Shown: piece by piece, positions 15,538 to 25,176 of the stretch | Numbering within the stretch: the stretch's first letter is position 1 | Layout: each line of letters opens with the position of its first letter | DNA from: an uncultured Bacteroidales bacterium | GTDB taxonomy: Bacteria > Bacteroidota > Bacteroidia > Bacteroidales > Bacteroidaceae | Assembly (NCBI GenBank): GCA_902779165.1 | Contig: CACZAN010000017.1 | Coordinates: 62,001-126,000, forward strand | DNA length: 64,000 nt | Reading direction: 5' to 3' | The notes under the pieces: generated by a model | What the model was told of the DNA's origin: nothing | The model's input: the letters and a program-made list of their open reading frames with translations, nothing else | Database searches by the model: none | Program-made: the position numbers and the translations under genes

Positions 15538-16512
15538 TTATCGGATATCGATAACAGGGATGTTGTCCTTGTCGTTGTAGTAGAGGTTCTCGCCTGCCAT
15601 ACCCCAGATGAAGGTGTAGTAGTAGGTGCCGGCTGCGGCGTGAATCGACCACTCGGGCGACATGATGGCCTGCTCGTTGTGGAGCCATACGACGCGGCTC
15701 TCTTCGGGCTGACCCATGATATGGGCGATAGTCTGGTCTTGCGGCAGGTTGAAGTAGTAGTAGGCCTCGATGCGGCGACCGTGGGTGTGGGGAGGCATGG
15801 TGTTCCAGGCAGCACCCGGGTTGAGCTGTGTCAGTCCGAGCTGCAGCTGGCAGGGTCCTTCCTCGAGCACGTCGTTGACGATAAGCTTGTAGACGGTGCG
15901 GTTGTTGCACTCCTCCAGCGAGCCTACGGGTCCCCAGACGGCAGCCTTCAGCGAGCCCTTGCGACCGTCGAGGGTGATCCACTGGGTCTTGTAGTGCTGG
16001 TGGGCGGTGGCGCTGTTGAGGTAGAACTTAGCGGGTTTTGAGGCATCCTTGGAACGGAAGAGCACCTCCTTGTTCACGTCCTTGTCCTTGGCGATATGTC
16101 CGCGGCCGATGTACAGTGCCTCCTTCGGAGAGAGGGCATACTCCTTGCCATCGACGATGACCACACCGTCGCCCTCGCCGCAGTTCACCACGCCGAGTTC
16201 TCGGTTGTAGAGGAAATATTTCTCCTTGATACCGGGATCCACGTCGAGACCGAGTTCGAGGAAGTTCTCCAGCTTCAGGTCTTTCGTGACAGGCATGGCA
16301 CCGCCAAAGATGAAGCGGTCGTAGTGGGAATAAGTCAGGTTGATCTCGTCGGCCACCATGACCTTCTCCATGACGAAACGCTGGCGAAGGGTCTTGGTGT
16401 CGTAGTGCTTGACATCTTCGGGATGGCAGGCGGTCTGGAAATTAACTTTCTGCTGGGCTGAAGAAACTAATGCCACGGACAGCAGGGCTAGGGAAAGAAA
16501 TAACTTTTTCAT
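15538..16512 (-). CDS. kduI: KduI-like 5-keto-4-deoxyuronate isomerase with a signal peptide
   Basis: 324 residues. The KduI core is clear ([36 protein letters not shown], the metal site [15 protein letters not shown] with His-x-His and Glu, and [20 protein letters not shown]). The reaction is conversion of 5-keto-4-deoxyuronate to 2,5-diketo-3-deoxygluconate in pectin/uronate catabolism. Unusual: the ATG at 16512 starts a good signal peptide ([20 protein letters not shown]), whereas KduI is normally cytoplasmic and about 280 residues. Here the enzyme probably acts in the periplasm, on unsaturated uronates released there. The in-frame Met at 16554 would overlap the EIIC gene. Confidence 0.85.
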   Translation of the reverse strand: MKKLFLSLALLSVALVSSAQQKVNFQTACHPEDVKHYDTKTLRQRFVMEKVMVADEINLTYSHYDRFIFGGAMPVTKDLKLENFLELGLDVDPGIKEKYFLYNRELGVVNCGEGDGVVIVDGKEYALSPKEALYIGRGHIAKDKDVNKEVLFRSKDASKPAKFYLNSATAHQHYKTQWITLDGRKGSLKAAVWGPVGSLEECNNRTVYKLIVNDVLEEGPCQLQLGLTQLNPGAAWNTMPPHTHGRRIEAYYYFNLPQDQTIAHIMGQPEESRVVWLHNEQAIMSPEWSIHAAAGTYYYTFIWGMAGENLYYNDKDNIPVIDIR

Positions 16513-16550
16513 TGTTTCGAAAATATTGAATTTAAAAACAGTCGGAAAAA

Positions 16551-17939
16551 TCACTGTGCATTAGCACTTGCTTTCTCATCGGCAACGATATGCCTTCTGT
16601 TGATGAACATCATGACGAGGGTGAAGCCGGCGAGCAGGCCCATGCCGATATAGTCCAGACTCTTGCAAGCGCGGAAGATGACCCATCCGAAGAGCGAGGA
16701 GCAGAAGTCGAGGGCGCCGGCCAGGAAGCCGTCGGGAACGTGGGCTGCAGCATCCTGCGTGGCGGCATACACCGAGTTGGCGGCGGCGGTGAAGTCTGCA
16801 CTCATGTCGGTGACGAAATACAAACCGACGATGAGCGCCACAAGGCCGATGATAAAGGTCTTCACCACATTATTCTTCGTGATGGGCAGCACCAGGGGGA
16901 AGAGGTAGAACATGCCAGCCAGCGAAGCTAACGGCAGGAACTGGTTGCCAGGCAGCACGACAGCGAGGAACAACACCGTAGGAATCAGCAGCAGGCTGAC
17001 CACCAGCGTGGTAGGATGACCGATGACGAGGGCGGGCGACATGCCGATGTGTACTTTCTTGCCATTGAACTTCTTCTCCACCACTTCCTTCGTCTTCTGG
17101 CTGATGGGCATCAGACCGTCGATGAAGAGCTTGGTGATACGAGGGATGAGCTCCATCACGGCACCCATGATGACACCTAATGAGAGGATGGTCTTAGCGG
17201 CATCGCCGTTCCATTCCTTCACACTCAAGGCACCTATCAGTGCTCCCACGATGACACCGAGGATGAGCGGCTCGCCCAGCACGCCGAACTTCTTCTTCAG
17301 TCCTTCGGCATCAATGTCGAGCTTCGAGAAGCCGGGAATCTTGTCCAGCAGCCAGTTGATGGCGAGGGCGAAAGGCACAAAACTCTGGCAGAAGGGCTGA
17401 GGGATGCTGATGCCGTCCAGGTCGTAGTGTTTCTGGAACTTCTCGGCGGTCAGGTCGGCCATCACGAGCGTGAACATATAACATACGATGGCGGCGAAGT
17501 AACCCCATCCGAGGCTCTCGCCCTGAACGAAATAGACCACGGCACCGATAAAAGCGAAGTGCCAGTAGTTCCACAGGTCGATATTCACCGTTCGCGTGGT
17601 CTTCGTCAGCACCATCAGGAAGTTCACTCCCAGACAGATGGGAATGATGAGGGCGCCCACGGCGGTGTTGTAGGCTACTGCGGCAGCGGCAGGCCAACCC
17701 ATATCGAAGATACCCAGCTGCAGGTCATAGATGTCAGAGATGTTCTTCAACGGACCGTTGAAGTTGGTGGTCAGCAGGGCTGTCACTATGCCCAATCCCA
17801 CGAATCCGACACCCACGTAGAGGCCGCTCTGCAGCGATTTTCCGAACTTGAGTCCTATGCACAAGCCAATAATAGTAAATAGGATAGGCATCATGACAGA
17901 TGCTCCCAGCGAGATGATGTAAGAGAATACTGCTTCCAT
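16551..17939 (-). CDS. PTS galactitol-type EIIC permease (orphan)
   Basis: 462 residues with about 10-12 transmembrane segments and the EIIC-Gat pattern ([60 protein letters not shown]). No EIIA or EIIB partner is present in the window, and Bacteroidetes generally lack a full PTS phosphorelay, so a phosphorylation-independent permease is likely (inference). First gene of an operon with KduI, GH20 and GH97, suggesting uptake of a sugar or uronate derivative. Start at 17939; the alternative Met at 17957 would lie in the neighbouring palindromic repeat. Confidence 0.82.
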   Translation of the reverse strand: MEAVFSYIISLGASVMMPILFTIIGLCIGLKFGKSLQSGLYVGVGFVGLGIVTALLTTNFNGPLKNISDIYDLQLGIFDMGWPAAAAVAYNTAVGALIIPICLGVNFLMVLTKTTRTVNIDLWNYWHFAFIGAVVYFVQGESLGWGYFAAIVCYMFTLVMADLTAEKFQKHYDLDGISIPQPFCQSFVPFALAINWLLDKIPGFSKLDIDAEGLKKKFGVLGEPLILGVIVGALIGALSVKEWNGDAAKTILSLGVIMGAVMELIPRITKLFIDGLMPISQKTKEVVEKKFNGKKVHIGMSPALVIGHPTTLVVSLLLIPTVLFLAVVLPGNQFLPLASLAGMFYLFPLVLPITKNNVVKTFIIGLVALIVGLYFVTDMSADFTAAANSVYAATQDAAAHVPDGFLAGALDFCSSLFGWVIFRACKSLDYIGMGLLAGFTLVMMFINRRHIVADEKASANAQ

Positions 17940-17942
17940 AGG

Positions 17943-18133
17943 AGACCCACCCCTCACCCTCCCTGTGAGGGAGGGAGTAGTTACCTTGGTGGGTAAAGGA
18001 TTTTATTTGTTAAACATTTAATTATTTATTTCAGGAATACCAAAATCGATGATGACAACTCCTTGTTAAATCAAGAAAACAAGAATCGATAGTGACCACT
18101 CCCTCCCTCACAGGGAGGGCGGGGGGTGGGTCT
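17943..18133. repeat. Intergenic palindromic repeat element
   Basis: Terminal inverted repeats of about 40 bp starting AGACCCACCCC, with each end containing CCCTCCCTGTGAGGGAGGG. 191 bp; the centre is AT-rich and encodes nothing. Same family as the copy inside the iron-sulfur gene (4361-4476). It fills the gap between the EIIC start and the coiled-coil gene stop. Confidence 0.85.
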
Positions 18134-19010
18134 ACTTCTCGAACGATATGCTTCCGCTTCCGATATTCTTGCCGTCGGCAAAGATCATCACGCGGTATTG
18201 TCCGGCGACGAGCATCTCGTTGACGTCCCAATAGACGGTGATGGGCGTTTCCTCGCCGTTATACTCGATGTCCTTGCGGATGCTGTACTCGAGGTTACGG
18301 TTCTCGAAGGGGAAGGTGCCGCCTCCGTTCAGCACTTCGCCCGTGGGTTTCAGGATACGGACGAAGATACTGCGATTGCCAGCAGCGGCGGTGACGTTGC
18401 GCGAGATGTTGAAACTGATCTGGAACTTCTTCACGTCCTTGGTCTTCTTCGCCTCCTTGCCACGTTTGTTCAGGGCACTGATCCGCAGGCCCGTAGCATC
18501 CAGCTGACTGGCGATGGCCACTTTGTCAGACAGCGATTCCTTCTCCTCGCTGAGGGAGGATATCTGCTGCTGTTGCTGCACCTGCTGCTGGCGCAGGTTC
18601 TCGTTCTCGCCCATCAGCTGTTCGTTCAGACGGTTCAGCGAGTCGATTTCTGCTACAAAGCTCTTCAGCACCTCGCGCATGGTTGCCAGTTCCTTCTTCA
18701 GTCGGGCAATCTCTGCGGCATCGTTGCTCTTGGTGCGTCGCAGTTCCTCCAGGAGTTCCTGTGTGCGCTGCTGCTCCTGCTCGAGCTGCGCCATCAGCGA
18801 GTCGTTATTAACCTGAGTCTTCATCTCGTTGTACTGACGGGCGAAGTTCTCGTATTCGTTCTCCATCTCGCGTTTGTCCATTTCGGCGAGTTCCAGCATC
18901 TGCTTGTTCTCTTCGTTGGATTTGTTGAGCGAGTAAATCAGGTAACCCATTCCTGCCAAGAGGAGGACAACAATGGTTACCGCAATAAAAATAATGGTCT
19001 TTTTGTTCAT
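18132..19010 (-). CDS. Membrane-anchored coiled-coil protein, function unknown
   Basis: 292 residues: an N-terminal transmembrane helix (TIIFIAVTIVVLLLAGMGYLIYSL), a long coiled coil (about residues 30-165, with repeated Glu/Leu/Gln heptads and a QQQVQQQQQ stretch), then a beta-rich C-terminal domain (FQISFNISRNVTAAAGNRSIFVRIL ... YRVMIFADGKNIGSGSISFEK). I recognise it only as a conserved Bacteroidales-type hypothetical. Topology suggests a periplasmic coiled coil anchored in the inner membrane. Monocistronic with its own -7 box. Confidence 0.75.
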   Translation of the reverse strand: MNKKTIIFIAVTIVVLLLAGMGYLIYSLNKSNEENKQMLELAEMDKREMENEYENFARQYNEMKTQVNNDSLMAQLEQEQQRTQELLEELRRTKSNDAAEIARLKKELATMREVLKSFVAEIDSLNRLNEQLMGENENLRQQQVQQQQQISSLSEEKESLSDKVAIASQLDATGLRISALNKRGKEAKKTKDVKKFQISFNISRNVTAAAGNRSIFVRILKPTGEVLNGGGTFPFENRNLEYSIRKDIEYNGEETPITVYWDVNEMLVAGQYRVMIFADGKNIGSGSISFEK

Positions 19011-19029
19011 TTTCTCAAGATTTACGGTG

Positions 19030-19037
19030 CAAAGGTA
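19030..19037 (-). promoter_or_regulatory. Promoter -7 box (TACCTTTG)
   Basis: Minus-strand TACCTTTG 20 bases before the coiled-coil gene start. The rest of 19038-19285 holds heptamer-like repeats (ACTTTAA, ACTCTCA pairs at about 19043-19074) and otherwise nothing I can identify. Confidence 0.65.
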
Positions 19038-19285
19038 AGAAAAACTTTAAACTTTAAACTCTCAACTCTCAACTTTTTCCCACATTTGCAGCAAGAAAAG
19101 GTAAAAAACTAACGTAATTGTGCTAAAACGTCTCTCTTCTTCCCTCCTTTTCATCCTTTCAATGACCATTTTGCGCGTAATGGATGCTCGTGTGGATGCA
19201 TCAAAGATGTTCGACTAAACTTCGACTAAACTATCGGGAAATGATTACTTTTATGAATAGAAACTCTCTGTAAGGCGTCTCCACT

Positions 19286-19546
19286 TTATGACGATGTGAT
19301 GCGAACCTGCATCCCTGTTTGAGTCAAGTGGTCACCACAGACATCCCTCTCCCGTTCCTCCTGAGTTCCCCATTTCAGATTATAGGAATCCACGAGGCTG
19401 TATAGTTCCACCATCTGAGCTGGCACCAGAATCTCCTGAAAAGCACTCTCTGGTGCCCGGAGGAACTCAGCCAAAGTCGTAATCCCTAACCTCTTACAAG
19501 CTTCAAGAATGGGAGGACTGATGTGATAATCTTCTATGTTGCGCAT
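19286..19546 (-). CDS. Small protein with an alpha-CTD-like helix-hairpin-helix start
   Basis: 86 residues. The first half (ISPPILEACKRLGITTLAEFL, followed by RAPESAFQEI) has the spacing of the helix-hairpin-helix of the RNA polymerase alpha C-terminal domain (S-x-x-x-x-x-L-K-x-x-G-I-x-T-L-x-E-L). No further domain is seen. It starts 8 bases after the 264-residue gene and is probably co-transcribed. A truncated copy of its 5' end occurs at 21045-21122. A nucleic-acid or protein-docking role is only a guess. Confidence 0.6.
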   Translation of the reverse strand: MRNIEDYHISPPILEACKRLGITTLAEFLRAPESAFQEILVPAQMVELYSLVDSYNLKWGTQEERERDVCGDHLTQTGMQVRITSS

Positions 19547-19554
19547 GGTAGAGT

Positions 19555-20349
19555 TTATTTATAGAATGTAATCCAGTTCGTGCAATATCGGTTTCTGGCT
19601 TGGTGTAATTCCACGACCTCGCCTTTCTCTCGATACCATGCATAGTTCCATCCTGCACCCATATCAAGATAGATAGCTTCCGATGCACCATAATTTAATA
19701 AGGCTTGCTTGAAATCGCCAAAGGAGATGACCGTGGAAGATTCTATGATGCATAGTCGTCCTTGATGACAGCACAATGCCCTGAATACATTCTCATTATC
19801 ATTCCCACGAGCTGTTGGCTTCAGTTTCCCTTCGTGGATAATCATTTCCTGAGCAAAGGCAGCTCCGCCATGTTGAGCGGCAGAATCCAATTCCGCAGAA
19901 TAGTTCTTATAGCAGAACTTCCAGGCCTTGTCGTAATAGACGAATTCCCCAGTATTCCGTTCGCATCGGTATCCCGCGTACCGCTGTCCACCAGAGACAT
20001 GATCTCCGGCAACGTTAGAATGCTCAAACTTCTCTAAGCGCTGACCTGTATAAGCAGCTTCAGCGAACAAGATAACTGCCGAATCTTCCTTCTCTGGCAT
20101 CTCGCCACACAGCAAATCAATAGAAGTCCATCGAGGATAGAGAACAATAAGTCCCATTGTATCTACCCTCAGAACTTCTTCTTCCGTCAATACATCCTCT
20201 GCCGCTTCTGCTCCTATATTCATTGAAGAGTTGCCATCATGATTATAAGGGCTAGCTTGGAACCGCATAGTATTTGAAGTCCTGCAAGCAGAAGAGTTGT
20301 TATCAAGGTGCGTAACAATAAATGTTTTACCGAATTCATCATTGTACAT
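19555..20349 (-). CDS. Phosphodiester glycosidase (NAGPA)-like protein
   Basis: 264 residues without a signal peptide. The C-terminal part (RLCIIESSTVISFGDFKQAL, then NYGASEAIYLDMGAGWNYAWYR ... TNWITFYK) follows the layout of NAGPA-type phosphodiester glycosidases, where the gene product reads 'aiyLDgGgS'; here the Gly-rich signature is MGAGWN. Assignment is by pattern only and the catalytic residues are not certain. It sits in the AT-rich island, 20 bases after the WYL-like gene. Confidence 0.5.
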   Translation of the reverse strand: MYNDEFGKTFIVTHLDNNSSACRTSNTMRFQASPYNHDGNSSMNIGAEAAEDVLTEEEVLRVDTMGLIVLYPRWTSIDLLCGEMPEKEDSAVILFAEAAYTGQRLEKFEHSNVAGDHVSGGQRYAGYRCERNTGEFVYYDKAWKFCYKNYSAELDSAAQHGGAAFAQEMIIHEGKLKPTARGNDNENVFRALCCHQGRLCIIESSTVISFGDFKQALLNYGASEAIYLDMGAGWNYAWYREKGEVVELHQARNRYCTNWITFYK

Positions 20350-20369
20350 TCTTTATATTTGATGATACT

Positions 20370-21023
20370 TCATGGACGCCAAAGAAATTCGTGGCTCGCT
20401 AAAATTGTTGTATCACTCCAGTAGTCATCGTTGTATATGGAATCGTCAATCTTTGGATTGATAAATGATTCCTCTGGCCATAACTTGCGAAGTCTAAGAG
20501 CATATTGAATATTTTCTGTCGCCTTCTGATATGCTACGACCTCGTATTTATCATTAACTTCATTCTTTGGCTTAACCTCCAATGTTTTCCAACCTATTCC
20601 ATTGGGATAGAACCCAATATAATGATAAGCACGTGGTTCTACACTAACCCAGCCACTCATGTGCTCAAATTCATCGGAAAAGCATTTCCAGAATATCTCT
20701 CCTTTGCTCATCCTGTACATCTCTAGCTCTAAATGATTGTCCCCCCAACATTCAAAGATGTAAAGGCCATCTTGTGGTGCCATTTCATCTTTATTTGTAA
20801 TATGAATCCACAATGGCTTTATACTAACAATCCGTTCAATTTTAAAGGTTAAACGATGGTGCTTTTCTTCACAATATGCATCAATGTAGTTATCTCCATA
20901 TTCATCAGAAATACACACGTCTGTTATGTTTCGCAAACACGTTTCACCATTCGCTTTAAGATATTCTATCTCCACAACTGAATGAGATTCTAAGAATGCC
21001 AACATGTCCAAGTTCCTAACCAT
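20370..21023 (-). CDS. Protein with an N-terminal WYL-like domain, no HTH
   Basis: 217 residues. Residues about 10-75 (VVEIEYLKANGETCLRNITD ... YIDAYCEEKHHRLTFKIERI) fit a WYL domain, a ligand-sensing module common in defence regulators. The remaining 140 residues (WGDNHLELEMYRMSKGEIFW...) are not recognised. There is no DNA-binding domain, so it is more likely a sensor or effector part than a repressor. AT-rich, same strand as the other island genes. Confidence 0.5.
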   Translation of the reverse strand: MVRNLDMLAFLESHSVVEIEYLKANGETCLRNITDVCISDEYGDNYIDAYCEEKHHRLTFKIERIVSIKPLWIHITNKDEMAPQDGLYIFECWGDNHLELEMYRMSKGEIFWKCFSDEFEHMSGWVSVEPRAYHYIGFYPNGIGWKTLEVKPKNEVNDKYEVVAYQKATENIQYALRLRKLWPEESFINPKIDDSIYNDDYWSDTTILASHEFLWRP

Positions 21024-21044
21024 ATATTTATGTCTTTCTATATT

Positions 21045-21122
21045 TTAATCCAAAAATATCCCTAACCTCTTGCAAGCTTCAAGGATAGGAGGGCTGATAT
21101 TATATTCTTCTAAGTTGCGCAT
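21045..21122 (-). pseudogene. Truncated duplicate of the 86-residue gene
   Basis: 25 codons (MRNLEEYNISPPILEACKRL, then GIFLD and stop) match the first 21 residues of the protein at 19286-19546 almost exactly, then end. As with the full copy, it begins a few bases (6) after the stop of the gene before it, so the repeat unit included the junction. Confidence 0.75.
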
Positions 21123-21128
21123 GGTATG

Positions 21129-21608
21129 TTACTTCTTTGATGGAATATAATATCCAGAATCTATCAAATATAATAGATGTTTCACACATTCTTGTTTTGC
21201 AGATTCCCTATCGTGCTTTATACTTGCACGATAAAAAGAAGAGATATAAGAATAATGATTTTGAGCTGATTCGATAGCTCTATATTTGCCCGATGAGAGT
21301 TCTGCTATAGAGAATTCATATAGTTCGCCATCCCAGTTAATTGTAGTGCCAACGGGGAACTCTTTTTTACATAGAGATAACGCTTTTTGCACATCATAAC
21401 TGCCATTTGTCAAAACTTCAGGATTATCCTTGTAATATTGAAATAAATTCAGCGGTAATTTATAATGTTTGTATCCAGCATTAATACTACCTATGGCTAT
21501 TAAATTAAGAGTAGGGTCGCTGAAATATTCGCCTAACTCTATTTCCACCTTGTGCATTCCTTCTGAACGAAAAGGTTTCTCTTTAAATGATAACACGTTG
21601 ACTTTCAT
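21129..21608 (-). CDS. Hypothetical protein
   Basis: 159 residues, no signal or membrane segment, no family recognised. Mixed alpha/beta composition (SFKEKPFRSEGMHKVEIELG ... LIAIGSINAGYKHYKLPLNL). Lies 38 bases after the PLD gene and is probably in its transcript. Codon use is AT-rich like the rest of the island. Confidence 0.55.
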   Translation of the reverse strand: MKVNVLSFKEKPFRSEGMHKVEIELGEYFSDPTLNLIAIGSINAGYKHYKLPLNLFQYYKDNPEVLTNGSYDVQKALSLCKKEFPVGTTINWDGELYEFSIAELSSGKYRAIESAQNHYSYISSFYRASIKHDRESAKQECVKHLLYLIDSGYYIPSKK

Positions 21609-21646
21609 ATTGATTTTGTATGATAATGTATGATAAAGGGTGTATT

Positions 21647-22840
21647 TTATAGTTCATTAACAAAGAATTCTCTCATGACTTTTTCTCCTCTTTTTTGAGG
21701 ATCCCAGCCTTCGTAAAATACCACGTTGTCGCTGTCAACCTCTTTTATTATTCCTAGAAGGTTAATTGCCGAGATAGTTCTTGGTATGGCATTCTTCCAG
21801 GTCTTTGGCTGGCTTTTGTTGAACATAGGTCTTGGAAATAGGTAAAAAAACATCTTTGCCAAATCAATACGCAGCATACTGTCGGGGATTAATTTTCTTG
21901 TTGTCATTGATAAAGTCTTTGAGCAAAGAACCTGTTTAATACTCAAAATGAATTCTTCATCATAAACATTGAGTTTTAGTCCACATGCAAAATGTGCATT
22001 TCTTCCTGCATTTGTCTTCAACACTCCTTCAATATATTCACGATGGTATTTGTCTTCTTTAATACTGTATGGAATATACCACCATTTGCCTATGTATGCA
22101 TGACCATCAACATCATCGTAAGGTTTCCCTACAGTGTTTTCTTCCCATAACCGATATGTAAAATCTTGCCACCTGCTTGTTAAGACATCTTTAATAGTTC
22201 TAAGATGTTGTTCTGTCGCGAGCGAACTAGCTATGGCCAATTCTTCTGCATCTCCACTTTTATATGCATGGTCAAGATTAATTAGCTTGATTCGCTTTAA
22301 TTCGCTATTCTCATCATTCTTAGCTATAACATCCCTGAATATGCTTCTTCGGAGTTCAGAGAAATCACCCTCTTTAACATCTGTCCACTTAAAACGCTCG
22401 TAAGGCTGTGGAATTGGTGTTGCATCACAAAATAATCTATCGAATTCTTCTCTATAACTATTCACGACACTCTCTTCGTCAGTCATAAGAATGTTTTCAC
22501 TATTATTATTTGCATGATAAGTCCAATTGTATGATCCTGTGATAACCATGTCGTCGATTATACAGAATTTATTATGCATAGTCCCTTTCACGGATTCTGC
22601 AAAACGAACTTCTGCACCCAAATTTGATAAAATGCCAAAATCAAGTCCAAACTCATTCCTGTTTATTAAATCATCCAAAATGACAACTTTAATCCTAACG
22701 TTGTTGTTAAGCACACTCATTAACGCTTCAAATAAGAGATCATTGGTAAACCAAGCAACTGCAATTCGAATGTAATTTTTTGACGAGGCGATTTGCCTCA
22801 ATAACACATCTTGGATATTGGCAAAATAAGGACTTGTCAT
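21647..22840 (-). CDS. Phospholipase D-like domain protein
   Basis: 397 residues. The first 140 form a single PLD/nuclease domain: IRIAVAWFTNDLLFEALMSV, the HKD motif in HNKFCIIDDMVITGSYNWT, and NNSENILM. The rest (about 250 residues) is not recognised. Single-HKD proteins act as dimers, as nucleases or lipases; in defence islands PLD proteins are common nucleases. Placed 36 bases after the HEPN-type gene, so likely one operon with the retron region. Confidence 0.8.
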   Translation of the reverse strand: MTSPYFANIQDVLLRQIASSKNYIRIAVAWFTNDLLFEALMSVLNNNVRIKVVILDDLINRNEFGLDFGILSNLGAEVRFAESVKGTMHNKFCIIDDMVITGSYNWTYHANNNSENILMTDEESVVNSYREEFDRLFCDATPIPQPYERFKWTDVKEGDFSELRRSIFRDVIAKNDENSELKRIKLINLDHAYKSGDAEELAIASSLATEQHLRTIKDVLTSRWQDFTYRLWEENTVGKPYDDVDGHAYIGKWWYIPYSIKEDKYHREYIEGVLKTNAGRNAHFACGLKLNVYDEEFILSIKQVLCSKTLSMTTRKLIPDSMLRIDLAKMFFYLFPRPMFNKSQPKTWKNAIPRTISAINLLGIIKEVDSDNVVFYEGWDPQKRGEKVMREFFVNEL

Positions 22841-22876
22841 GACCTGTGGATATTGGTGATTATTACTTACAACGTA

Positions 22877-23701
22877 TTAAACTAAATTGTCTTTTACACT
22901 ACATGCTAAGATTTTTATTTTCTCAACAATATCATCATAAGGCTTATTATTATACCAGATGAGATAATTATATAACGCAAATTCTTTGGTGTTTTTGACT
23001 TTAGACTCATAAATATTGTATGCTAAGGTGTCCTGTTTCGTTTGATACCAGTCAAATGTACCATCACTTTTCAATGAAATCTTCCAGTCAAGTAGTTTCT
23101 TTTGATAGGCTTCAGTAGAAAAATCTTCTTTTTGAGGAGTCCTATGGCTTTGGCTATTTCTTACTTCACGTACATGGTCAAACGTTTCTCGTATATTGAT
23201 TTTAAACTCACAATCATAAGCCCAAAGCTTCACACTAAAAGAAATTGAAGACAAACTGGTGTTGTTGTCAGAGATGCTTGCTTTCGGATTATATTGTTTT
23301 ATGTGAGATATGATGTTTGGGATGGAACCATCTTTAACCGTATAGAAATAGTTGAGCAGCATTTCAGCTTGGAGTTGAGCGTACCTACAGTATTCTTCAA
23401 AATCTACCTTATGAGAGCGAGTCCCATATCGATATCTCATCATTTCACGATTGTCAGAAATTAATTTGTCTCTAACCTCAATTTCACTGATAAAAGCATA
23501 ATCAATGATAGACTCCATAGCATCAATATAGTAGTCTAACCCTAAGTATTTCTCTATATGAGAAATGCGCCCATCATCGCTTTTAATCACTGATGCAGAA
23601 ACCGTTTTTCCAAACAGCTTCTGCATTTCTTGACGGAACTCGGAATTTTGTTCTGCCAATAGTTTTATTTTCTTTATGGTTGCTAACAACTTTTCATCCA
23701 T
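22877..23701 (-). CDS. Protein with a HEPN-type RNxxxH motif, next to the retron RT
   Basis: 274 residues, largely helical. FDHVREVRNSQSHRTPQKED contains RNSQSH, which fits the R-N-x3-H active-site motif of HEPN ribonucleases, in the usual place after a helix. The N-terminus (DEKLLATIKKIKLLAEQ...) is charged and helical. The start overlaps the reverse-transcriptase frame by 8 bases, so the two are translationally coupled. As retrons pair the RT with an effector protein, this is the natural effector candidate (inference). Alternative: a chance RxxxxH in an unrelated helical protein. Confidence 0.5.
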   Translation of the reverse strand: MDEKLLATIKKIKLLAEQNSEFRQEMQKLFGKTVSASVIKSDDGRISHIEKYLGLDYYIDAMESIIDYAFISEIEVRDKLISDNREMMRYRYGTRSHKVDFEEYCRYAQLQAEMLLNYFYTVKDGSIPNIISHIKQYNPKASISDNNTSLSSISFSVKLWAYDCEFKINIRETFDHVREVRNSQSHRTPQKEDFSTEAYQKKLLDWKISLKSDGTFDWYQTKQDTLAYNIYESKVKNTKEFALYNYLIWYNNKPYDDIVEKIKILACSVKDNLV

Positions 23702-25137
23702 CTTGTAACGTATTTAGTAGTGAATCTAATTCTGCATTTAGTTCATCCACATCAATAGCTGGAGGTGGAGGAACCATCACTTTATCTTTCCGGTGTATGA
23801 GCCAGAAAGGCTTCTCGTCTTTACCTCGGCATGAAGATATTGCAAGAACTTCTTTGTTCTGTTCTTCTTCTATGGTAAGTGTCTTATTGACAGTTACCAA
23901 CATTTTCTTGTCGTTGAGCATGAAATAGGCATAGTGTTTGCCTTTCTCGCTGATGGCAAAGGTAACAGTAGTAGAATTCTTCTTCTCAAATTCTGTTATA
24001 CCAATTGTTTCAAGATACGTTACTCCTTTTGAGTTGGTCTTTTCAGAGATAGCGTCTTTGTTTGCCAACTTTTGGAACTTAGCATAAAGCCTAATATAGA
24101 CGGGATCATCAACGCCTTTCACCATCTTCAGGTACATAAGTTTTCCGTCAATCACATTTATAAGATCTGGATTTCCTTTTTTCACATGTCCCTTTTCTTC
24201 TTTGTATTTTTGGAAAAACTTACCATAAGCAACATTATAACCATATCTATCCCACATATAGAGGATATTACGAATGTCACGAACATACTTTTGTGTCACA
24301 TTCAGTTTATCACTGACAATGATGCCGGTAACTTCCTGCCTACTGCTCTTTGATAATTCGTTCGAGTTCCACCATAAATTTCCCCCTTTTACTATACACG
24401 TAACGCATGGAAGAAAATGTGATGTCGTCTGCATAACGAGTATAGTTCATATTAAATCGGTTTGCCAGTCTACTTAGATAATAATCAAGTTTGTCACAGA
24501 CCATGTTTGTAATGATAGGAGACGTCGGTGCTCCCTGGGGGAGAACAAAGACGTCCTCTTTATTCCCATTCTCGTCCTCACGACTCTCTTTCATGCAACA
24601 CAATCCAGCCAACAAATTGGCAATAGGCTGATTGAACTTGAATGGTGGAACCTGAAGCCGTTTCCAAACTCTTGCTTGATGGATACAGGGGAAGAAATCC
24701 TTTAGGTCTAAGTTAAGTATATAGTCCATCCCAAGGTGCGCTGACGCATTAGTTACCACAGAACGTCCATCTGTAAATCCCATAGCATATTCTGATGGGG
24801 TATACATCGAACGGAACAATTCATTGACTGCAGAAAGCATCATCATGAAACTTTGCGTCCTTGGTGCCGTAATTTGTCTAGTGCCACCAGACTTCTTTTT
24901 TATCTTGAATTGACGGTAACGATGGAAAGTGTGATTAGGGTTACAATAGAAGTTTAGTTGTTTTTCCGTGAACGGATGATACATAGAAGCATCAAAGCCC
25001 ATGTCCTCTATCTCAGCCTTTTTTATTTGGTTGAGTAGATTAAGAAGATCTCCCTTGTTTTTGAGCTGTAATGCTTGTTGTGCTATCTGTTTTCTATCCA
25101 TTTCACTTTGTATTATAGGAAGCGGTCTCTGACTCAT
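23694..25137 (-). pseudogene. Retron-type reverse transcriptase, broken by a frameshift/deletion
   Basis: Two overlapping frames make one RT. Frame 1 (25137-24340) holds the fingers/palm: KKKSGGTRQITAP, the retron-specific NAxxH motif (NASAHLG), LDLKDFFPCI, LPQGAPTSP and the catalytic YADD, and ends with LERIIKEQ-stop. Frame 2 continues with SSRQEVTGIIVSDKLNVTQK, carrying the retron VTG motif and the thumb (DPVYIRLYAKFQKL), plus about 115 further residues. Compared with Ec86 RT, about 12 or more residues between YADD and VTG are missing, including the N-x-K-K-T region. The frame switch occurs at the 8-mer AAGAGCAG, so a deletion between short repeats is likely. The RT is probably dead here. 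Confidence 0.8.
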
Positions 25138-25176
25138 CTTTTCACTGAAATGTCTTTTCTTTGTATAAGAATAAGA

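Noticed and set aside
19286-19546. Toxin or antitoxin call for the 86-residue protein
   Set aside because: No toxin motif and no partner layout; only a helix-hairpin-helix-like pattern can be supported.
24340-24434. Programmed frameshift in the RT
   Set aside because: No slippery heptamer plus structure is evident, and conserved residues are missing at the join; a deletion explains it better.
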